From Molanna angustata (lineage: Eukaryota > Arthropoda > Insecta > Trichoptera > Molannidae): 64,000 nt of DNA. Below are positions 57,901 through 64,000 of this stretch, piece by piece. Under the pieces are notes generated by a model, which did no database searches, was not told the origin of the DNA, and was given only the letters and a program-made list of their open reading frames with translations. The position numbers and the translations under genes were made by a program. The stretch spans positions 7,786,974 to 7,850,973 of the forward strand of contig OY754974.1 of the NCBI GenBank assembly GCA_963576475.1. The letters are read 5' to 3'. Positions within the stretch are counted from its first letter, which is position 1. Every line of letters begins with the position of its first letter.

Positions 57901-60001
57901 GTGAGTGTTCTGACATTGACAGCTCTCTCATATGACCAAGAGTTTCATACTCTCTCATGAATGCAATGTAATCTCTCTGCAATTCTGGCTTGAATTTGAG
58001 AGTTCTTTCTAATCGATGAAAACGCAATAAAGCATTTTGTTCTGAAGATCCTAATGTATTAGAATCATTTTTCAATAGTAATGGAACTACAAAACGTCCC
58101 AATGGATTGCAATATGTTTGTGATTTAAATACTTCTTCACATGTCTTGTCATCTTCCGATTGATAATGTTGATTTGGTATGTCTTCGATTTCCCAGAATT
58201 GATGAAGATGATGTTCTAACGATGATACGCAAAGTGTTACATCATTAGATTTTATGGATTCACTTTTTGGTATAACAGGGATGCTTCCCATAATTACGAT
58301 CCCCAAAACAGTGTTAATACCTATTGGCAAATCAGTTGGACCCTCAACAAGTCCAGGTCTTAATAATTTGGCAAATACTGAGGCTCCCAATAAGACATCT
58401 ATTTCTCCTGGGATACCAAACTTTTCATCCGCCAATTGAGAGTGATTTAGGTATTCTAAAAATGATGTTTGTACTTCACAACTGGGTAAACAATGTGTAA
58501 TTTTATCTAACACTAAAGCATCTATCTGATATGTCATTCTATTATTAAACTTTGAATAGAATGTAAAGGATGCTCCTGTATGAATTGTGTTGTTAGACAT
58601 TCCAATTCCTTGTATGGAAACATTTTTACTGTAGGTATTTAAACCTAATAATTTACAAGCTTTAAGTGAAATGAAATTTGATTGACTGGCTGTATCTAGT
58701 AAAGCACGCAAGCAATGTGCTTTACCTGACTGTCCTTGTACGATGATTGTTGCAGTTGACAGTAACTCTACCATTCTGGCCCTCTGTCGAAGGCAACTGG
58801 CAGTCACAAAAGGTTCAGGTTGATTAGTCGCAGGTGAGCTCGGATCCGATGGTTGAGTAATTTTGGGAATAAAATGCAATAAACTGTTGTGTTTTCCATT
58901 GCACTGCTTGCAAGATGACTTTGATTTACATAAATTCAATCTATGTCCTCTCTGTAGACAATTGATACATAATCTGTATTGTTTGATTAGTTCAAACCTT
59001 TCCTTTGGAGCCAATGACAGAAATTTGGAACAATGATAGATAGGATGGTTAGTCTTTGAACTACAACAAATACAATGATGATTTTCTTCTGAGGATATAC
59101 CAGTAACGAATACTTTGGTTGCCTGATTTCTGTGTTTCGTCAATGAACTGTTAGAGGTTGGTAAAACCTCCAATATACCACAATGATTTTCTAAAAATTT
59201 TAGCAATTCGTTAAAGGTGGGGACCGTGTTGTGTTCAACGGTCAACTCAAATTTTGTTCTAATATCAATTGATAATTTTCTAAGTACAATATTCAATAAT
59301 AAAAATGACCATTCTTTTACAGGAAATCCCAGTGAATCCAATCCAAACGTATTCTCTTTAAGTATGTCAACAAATGCTCGAAGGTTTTCCTTGTTTTTAT
59401 TGAACGAGAAATTCAATATATGATCAATATGTGCGTCAGCTATGAGACGTTTGTTTTCGTATCTTTCTATCAAAATACGATACGTTACACTATAGTTTTC
59501 CGGAGATAATGGCAAATGCTTGACGAGACGTAACGGTTCAATGCCTAATAAACTCACTAAATATTGCATCTTCTGTACATTTCCAAGTGAACAGTTTTCA
59601 TCAATCATGGATTTGAAGAGATTATTGAAGTTTATCCACTCTGTTGCTTTCCCAGAAAATTTAGGTATTTCAAGTATTGGTAATTTTAAACTGTTACCTC
59701 CTTTCTGTTGGTTAGCAATTTTACTTTCAGAAAATATGTCATAGTATACATATTTGATTTCCTTGTACATTGACATGAAACTATCATATTCCACATAATG
59801 ATTTTTCTCATCAAAATCTTTAGATTCAGATTCAATGTCAATATGAGCTTGAACAAATTTGGCTTTAATTTCCTCCAATTCTTTAAATCCTATTTCAAAA
59901 CTCTTGACATCTTTAGCTGACCCAATTATGGCACACTTTGACAAGTTAAGCAAGGCGACTAACTCTCGCTTTGCGAGTTTATAAATGATAAATGCTGACA
60001 T
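54908..60001 (-). CDS. BEL/Pao gag-pol polyprotein
   Basis: 1697 codons in one frame. Residues ~107-250 form the gag region (DUF1759-like, PKFSGKATEWINF). Zinc-binding motifs: C310/C313/H323/C324, a CX2CX4HX4C knuckle at 345-358 and C364/C367/H371/H376. Aspartic protease: D436 in LLDTASQ (DTA where DTG is usual). RT: FDAS at 725, D768, and YLDD at 844-847. RNase H: D1018 and D1094. Integrase: HHCC finger ~1320-1369 and DDE at D1401, D1467, E1521. A DUF5641-like C-terminus follows, ending ...KLFKLPN. No stop or frameshift. The 349-nt leader (60002-60350) precedes the ATG. Polyprotein processing and insertion functions are inferred from the family. Confidence 0.95.
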   Translation of the reverse strand: MSAFIIYKLAKRELVALLNLSKCAIIGSAKDVKSFEIGFKELEEIKAKFVQAHIDIESESKDFDEKNHYVEYDSFMSMYKEIKYVYYDIFSESKIANQQKGGNSLKLPILEIPKFSGKATEWINFNNLFKSMIDENCSLGNVQKMQYLVSLLGIEPLRLVKHLPLSPENYSVTYRILIERYENKRLIADAHIDHILNFSFNKNKENLRAFVDILKENTFGLDSLGFPVKEWSFLLLNIVLRKLSIDIRTKFELTVEHNTVPTFNELLKFLENHCGILEVLPTSNSSLTKHRNQATKVFVTGISSEENHHCICCSSKTNHPIYHCSKFLSLAPKERFELIKQYRLCINCLQRGHRLNLCKSKSSCKQCNGKHNSLLHFIPKITQPSDPSSPATNQPEPFVTASCLRQRARMVELLSTATIIVQGQSGKAHCLRALLDTASQSNFISLKACKLLGLNTYSKNVSIQGIGMSNNTIHTGASFTFYSKFNNRMTYQIDALVLDKITHCLPSCEVQTSFLEYLNHSQLADEKFGIPGEIDVLLGASVFAKLLRPGLVEGPTDLPIGINTVLGIVIMGSIPVIPKSESIKSNDVTLCVSSLEHHLHQFWEIEDIPNQHYQSEDDKTCEEVFKSQTYCNPLGRFVVPLLLKNDSNTLGSSEQNALLRFHRLERTLKFKPELQRDYIAFMREYETLGHMRELSMSEHSLTKYLIPHHCIIKPLSSTTKLRVVFDASSHTTSNKSLNDVVFVGPKLQSDIIHLICSFRMFKIAFTSDICKMYRQILIREEDRPYQRILWRESPDEPLKQYELNTVTYGVASSPFLAIRTLNELAVREKHNFPRASKIILQNVYLDDILSGGQTVDDALSIRNELISLLKLGCFEVRKWASNSQDFLSDLPEDHREVPLSLNLGSDGGIKILGIYWNPNSDSFTYQITSPEMIATKRNILSCVARIFDPLGWISPVIFVAKCLLQELWKLGLEWDDPTPDNIQTRWENLMSNLHNLAFLDIPRHLGNIQNCYLVGFSDASNLGYAAVVYCCSNIDTSNPEVRLLLAKTKVAPLKTLSIPRLELCASHLLSKLLSYTYNHYKDELPIDRTFAFTDSSIVLAWIKTPSYLLKTFVANRVSQISDKVPIDSWYHVISSDNPADLGSRGLSPTGIVDSLLWWNGPSWLSTPLEYWPIASNVNISMEDLPERKSPDIPTILVIQQNMEDFNIFYRYSSFTKLVNVTAWCCRFIRNCQLSSCKRNVNKHLNLCEITAARSVLIKYIQSICFRDEIIALNSSDKLKSSIRNLAPFLDDVGVIRVGGRLRHSNLTETAKHPILLPKNHVFTNLLIDHYHKIYLHIGSRTLQSVLSQQFWIVSARNTIRKRLRKCLTCFKANPRKIQPFMGDIPSSRFREGRAFLNVGIDYGGYFFCKESRRRGAKQLKTYLCLFVCLSTKAVHLELVSDLTTEAFLAALDRFVARRGICENLFSDCGTNFIGANKHLDELCKYLHTRECHDNLTQFMSIRNINWHFSPPSAPHFNGLMEAGIKSAKSVLRKVVGEQVLTFEELSTVFCRIEAILNSRPLSPLSTDPAEIDVLTPGHFLIGAPLVAVPELNAKDVPMNGLSRWQLLQQMAQHFWTRWRREYLHTLQNRAKWTDQSPNLQVGDLVLIDEANTRPMQWPMGRIIKCFPGPDSVVRVVDVQTSKKIVRRPAVKLFKLPN

Positions 60002-60328
60002 TGTAGTTAAGTGTCAATATCACAATCCTTAAACAAATAACTGTCAAAATCAAATGTAAACAAAATGACAAAACAAGATGGCGACTAAGATGGCTGACCA
60101 ATCAAAGACAAGAAGTGTAAATGATCTTACCACAGTAAAACTACAACTTTTTGCAAATTTATTGTTACAAAAATTTGACACAATTTTTATTAATGGCAAA
60201 TATTAATTACAACAAAGAATATTAATGCAAAATTATCTGACGAAATCTGTGACCATGTGCATGTTCAATAAATAAACCACTGCAATTCTGCTCTGTCCGT
60301 ATGAATTTAAAACAAAACGACAAAATTA

Positions 60329-60344
60329 TCCGGAGAAGTGACCA
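60329..60344 (-). promoter_or_regulatory. Putative tRNA primer-binding site
   Basis: Six nt inside the 5' LTR (minus sense) lies TGGTCACTTCTCCGGA. A PBS should start TGG, complementary to the CCA end of a tRNA, so the primer tRNA would end TCCGGAGAAGTGACCA. I cannot name that tRNA from memory with confidence. Confidence 0.55.
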
Positions 60345-60350
60345 ACAATA

Positions 60351-60749
60351 TGTATGTTAAATGGTGGACTGTATTGCAAATAAATGAATCAACACTATGG
60401 ACAAATCAGAACTACAGTTTGGTAGCACTTACCCTTCTTGCAGATCCCAATCCACCGAAGCCTTGGAGAAAGGAATTCGGGAATTGGAGTTGGAAGAGAA
60501 ATTAGGATAGGCTTCTTTTTGCGAACTTACACCCAAATTCACTATCACAGATTTCTAATGATACAAATATGGTTCAAAATGAATGAGAACTTTTTTAAAC
60601 AAATTATAAATGGTTACTGATGTAACAATGCGAAAAAAAATGGCAACTGATGTTGCTCCCACTGATGTTTGAAATCGAATGAGATATGTAACAAAAAAAA
60701 ACCACCTACACCCACAATAGTAGGTAGGTATTATCAAAATGACCCAACA
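60351..60749 (-). repeat. BEL 5' LTR
   Basis: 399 bp, TG...CA, apparently identical to the LTR at 54354-54752. It carries the element's promoter and polyadenylation signals by family knowledge. I did not identify a convincing TATA box. Confidence 0.95.
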
Positions 60750-61394
60750 ATTATAATGTTTAACTTATTTTTAAAGTAAGCGTTTTGTACAAATGTACAT
60801 ATAACCCCGCCATTTTAATATCTTTTCATACGATATTTAATTTTCCTACCGAATGAATATGTTCTTTAAAATAATATACCTTTGAAATAAATGTGATTAT
60901 GAAATAATAAAATGAAACACAAGACATTACAGCAAGTTTTAAGACATATATTGTAAAAGTCTGTTAATTATTAGTAAAGATATAGGCATAATAAAATTGC
61001 ATAATTTGTATGTAATATTTGATATTTTGGACAATTTTCGTTTTTGTGGCTTCGAACAAACCAATGTATGTAGGTACCTACCTACATATCCAAAAAAATG
61101 TATCGAGCCCATTTGATAGTAATATTTTATATGTTCGATGGTTACTATGGTTACGGAAAGATTCTGATATTCAAATAAAATTTGATATGAATCGAATTTA
61201 TTTAGAACATTGTTGTAGGTAGGTACCTACCTAATACTATTTACTTACAAATCAACAATATACTGATTTCCTATAGGAAAATTATTTTATTTATTTATTT
61301 ATGTATGGATGCATGTATGCTATGTGCTCCTAAACCGTTTGTCCGATTACAATGAAACTTTGGTGAATTGTCGAGCGTATGCCCGGGATGGTTT

Positions 61395-62128
61395 CTGGAT
61401 TTAAATTTTTTTCTTATTTTTCTTCTTCTTCGTGTATTTGGTCATTTTACCAATGAAAGCGGAATATCCTGGGAAACGAAGGTCCGACTGTCTCTCCATT
61501 TCTTCGCAGGTCTTCCAGGACGGTTCCTGGATTTAAACTTTTTTCTTCTTCTTCTTCATCGTGTATTTGGTCATTTTACCTATGAAGGTGGACTAACCTG
61601 GGAGAAGAAGTTCCAATTGTCCTTCCATCTCTTCGCAGGTTTCTGGATATAAACTTTTTTCTTCTTCTTCTTCTTCTTCATGTATTTTTGGTCATTTTAC
61701 CTATGAAGTTGGAGAATACTGGGAGAAGAAGGTCCAACTGTTCTTCCAACTCTTCGCAAGTCTTCCAAGACGGTTTTTGGATATAAACTTTTTTCTTCTT
61801 CATCGTGCATTTGGTCATTTTACCTGGACATTTTAGGTGGACTATCCTGGGAGAAGAAGGTCCAATTTTCCTTCCATATCTTCGCAGGTATCTGGATTTA
61901 AACTTTTTTCTTCATCTTCTTCGTGTATTTAGTCATTTTACCTTTGAAGGTGGAGTATCCTGGGAAAAGAAGGTCCAATTTTCCTTCCATATCTTCGCAG
62001 GTATCTGGATTTAAACTTTTTTCTTCTTCTTCTTCGTGTATTTAGTCATTTTACCTTTGAAGGTGGAGTATCCTGGGAAAAGAAGGTCCTTTCATCTCTT
62101 CGCGGTTCTTCCAGGATGGTTTCTGGAT
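61395..62128. repeat. Expanded TTC-rich minisatellite in arm 2
   Basis: Seven anchors 'ctggattta(a)' at about 61395, 61527, 61643, 61777, 61892, 62005 and 62123, so units of 113-118 or 132-134 bp. The longer ones contain an extra 'tcttccaggacgg' segment. Arm 1 has only three anchors. Each unit encodes, in one or another frame, FGHFTYEGG(V/L)(S/T)WEKK, but frames break between units. Confidence 0.9.
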
Positions 62129-62145
62129 TTAAACTTTTCTTAAGC

Positions 62146-62310
62146 GGCTGAAGGGACGGGATGTAATGAAGGGAAGGGATGCACTAAAGGGCCTGAAGGG
62201 ATGGGAGGTATAAAAGGGCCTAAAGGGACGGGAGGTACTGAAGGGCCTGATTGGAAGGGACGTAATGATGGATTGAAGGGATGGGAGGTACTGAAGGGTC
62301 TGAAGCGACC
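62146..62310. repeat. G-rich minisatellite in arm 2
   Basis: Units built on 'gaagggacgggaggtactga' and 'agggcctg', the reverse complement of 26925-27110. Many GGG runs with short spacers, so G-quadruplex formation on the plus strand is plausible. Confidence 0.85.
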
Positions 62311-62559
62311 GTTCGTGGAGTCTAATTCTTTTTCTTCGTTTTCTTATTTTATGTAGAACTTTGGTGAATTTTATACAAAACTATTTCCTATGGATTAATC
62401 TTCTTCTTCTTTTATGTAGACCTTTTAGTCAGTTTTTATGCAATCTATTTCCAATAGTCTAATTCTTCTATTTTATGTATTTTTTCTTATTTTATGTAGA
62501 CCATTGAAATAGTTTTTTATACAAACTATTTCTTATAGTCTTATACTTATTCTTCTCTT

Positions 62560-63340
62560 TTTTATTTAGACTTTTGGGTTAGTTTTAAGTCTAATAGTCT
62601 ATTGTGCAGAAATATTATTAACAATATGCACACTTGATGAAAATACATATGTAAAAACGAATGGGATGTGGGATGTGACGATGTAACCTGCACTAGAATA
62701 TTTTCAATACTTTTGTTTAATCAAATTTAAACCATTTATATCATCCTATTTTGAATAATTTTCAACACCTTCATATTTGATTTCGTTGACGATATTTAAA
62801 TAATGGGGGTTGTGGCCATTACTGAACTCTTCACAACGTTTATATTCAAATTAAAAACTATTTATTATAGTTTAAGTCTTTTTCTTCTTCGTTAATGTAG
62901 ACTTTTGTGTCAATTTTAAGTCTATCAGTCTAATTGTGCAAAAATATAATGCACACTTGATGAAAAAATATAAAAACGAATGGGATGTGACCAACACTAG
63001 ATCTTTTCAGTACATTATTTAATCAAATTTAAACCACATTCCAACATCCAAAATTACTAAATTTTCAATAGGTATATATTACAATTTGTTTTCGATGATA
63101 ATATTTAAAAATGGGGGTTGTGTACAACGTTGATAAACTGTCATATTTAAAACCATTTCGCGTAGTCCATGCGTGCAGAAATTGTATATTATACTTCATT
63201 CACACTTTATAGCAATATATAAAAAAGAATGGGTTGTGGCCATCACTTGAACATTTTACAATGCTTAAACTCAATCAAATTTCAAACCACTTTTCATAGT
63301 CCGATATTGCAAAATAATTGGGTGACAATATTATAAAAAC
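62560..63340. repeat. Subrepeated outer zone of arm 2
   Basis: Diverged units of roughly 150-250 bp, each containing 'aatgggatgtg', 'aatcaaatttaaaccac' and 'gggggttgtggcca'. Also in arm 1 (25890-26720) and, isolated, at 21295-21905. Confidence 0.7.
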
Positions 63341-63400
63341 GATTGCTTATTCCTTCACAGTTTTACATTCTTGGCCAACGGCGGGACATAAAGGCTAGTA

Positions 63401-64000
63401 TAATATATAATTAATTTAATAAGCGGTAGTTATTGATTAAATAGGTATTAAAATTTATTGATTATCCATTCCTGTTCAAATTATCGCAGGATCAGGACCT
63501 GATAATATGATGCAGTTCTTAAATCTTCGTTTGGTGTGTATACCTACCTGAGAATCTAATATATAATTTTGACCTACGATGTTTTTTTATTTTAAATTGT
63601 ATGTTTGTTGAAATCCAAAACCTTTGAACCCCTGCACCATGGTGTGAAATAAAACACTACAGACGCTGTACAGATCTATGCGATCATTTCTGGCAAATTA
63701 CCAGGATCGCAGGGGTAGTGTATAATAAATTATTAGAATGCAATATTTATTGAAGCTTCTGGGCGTACTGTACAGTACAGATACTAGCGCACGTCTTCAA
63801 AGCCTTAGCTACATAAATATTGTTTTATGTGGCATTTCTTTCCAGGAATAACAATATTTTCAGGATGAAAAAAATACTGCTTTGGGTCACTCCTAGTCTA
63901 GTTCAGTTTTATGGATCGGTGGGTAATATTGTTTTTACAAATGTTGGGTCGGTTTGATGCCTCCAATAAAATGGCTACCGTCCTTTATTTTGCCACTATT
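63401..64000. other. No gene recognised
   Basis: Moderately complex DNA after arm 2. It includes a 14-bp perfect palindrome, GTACTGTACAGTAC (63767-63780), and 'ccaggatcgcaggggtagtg'. No frame or element is identified. Confidence 0.45.

Larger units (their letters stand above)
54354..60749 (-). mobile_element. Intact BEL/Pao LTR retrotransposon
   Basis: A 6396-bp element. Both 399-bp LTRs begin TG and end CA, it has one long gag-pol frame on the minus strand, and it is flanked by the 5-bp duplication ATTAT (54349-54353 and 60750-60754). Five base pairs is usual for this superfamily. There is no envelope frame in the 155 bp between pol and the 3' LTR. The intact frame, matching LTRs and matching target duplication together indicate a young insertion. 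It interrupts arm 2 of the long inverted repeat. It is an endogenous retrotransposon, not a virus gene set. Confidence 0.96.
53981..63400 (-). repeat. Long inverted repeat, arm 2 (holds BEL)
   Basis: Reverse complement of arm 1 (25829-28388), from 'aatctaaagtaataaagcaa' to 'ggcgggacataaaggctagt'. Removing the BEL element and one target copy leaves about 3.0 kb against 2.56 kb in arm 1. The excess is mostly extra minisatellite units (61395-62128). The arms differ at many single positions and small indels, so the duplication is not recent. The spacer between arms is about 25.6 kb. Confidence 0.9.

Overview
This window looks like a transposon-rich, AT-rich stretch of an insect nuclear genome, most likely a moth or butterfly (Lepidoptera). 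The evidence is indirect. There are several tRNA-derived SINE families, RTE-, CR1/Jockey- and L2-type LINE fragments, a BEL/Pao LTR retrotransposon, and many copies of the GTAGGTAC / AGGTACCTACCT palindrome that I associate with lepidopteran DNA. I found no confidently identifiable host protein gene, no rRNA or free-standing tRNA gene, and no CRISPR or operon structure. The region is best read as intergenic DNA or a long intron.

Layout. 1-8.4 kb: SINE and LINE relics and an L2-type LINE 3' end (minus strand). 8.39-8.93 kb: a 538-bp (TA)n tract. 10.2-11.4 kb: a 70-bp tandem satellite ended by a tRNA-SINE. 12-16 kb: relics, a foldback element, one weak candidate host ORF, and a SINE split by an RTE insertion. 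16.35-20.3 kb: a two-ORF LINE (minus) with both frames open. 21-25.7 kb: relics of an RTE-like family called 'family D' here. 25.83-28.39 kb: arm 1 of a long inverted repeat. 28.56-29.88 kb: a LINE that has lost its reverse transcriptase by internal deletion. 30-43 kb: mostly unique-looking AT-rich DNA with minisatellites, a GC-rich island, a hAT-like element, foldbacks and nested LINE insertions. 43.6-46.8 kb: LINE 3' ends. 46.3-49.3 kb: 'family E' repeats, including a near-perfect 83-bp-arm palindrome. 49.8-53.9 kb: two copies of a small MITE and a LINE 3' end. 53.98-63.40 kb: arm 2 of the long inverted repeat, interrupted by an intact BEL/Pao element (54354-60749).

How the parts relate. 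The two coding-competent units are retrotransposons. The BEL/Pao element has one 1697-codon gag-pol frame, two 399-bp LTRs that look identical and a 5-bp target duplication (ATTAT), so it is a recent insertion. Its empty target site is still visible in arm 1, where ATTAT occurs once. The CR1/Jockey-type LINE at 16.4-20.3 kb has ORF1 and ORF2 overlapping in the -1 frame, with no ATG ahead of the endonuclease domain.

Limits. Family names come from motif recognition by eye. Element boundaries without a target duplication are approximate, and percentage identities were not computed.
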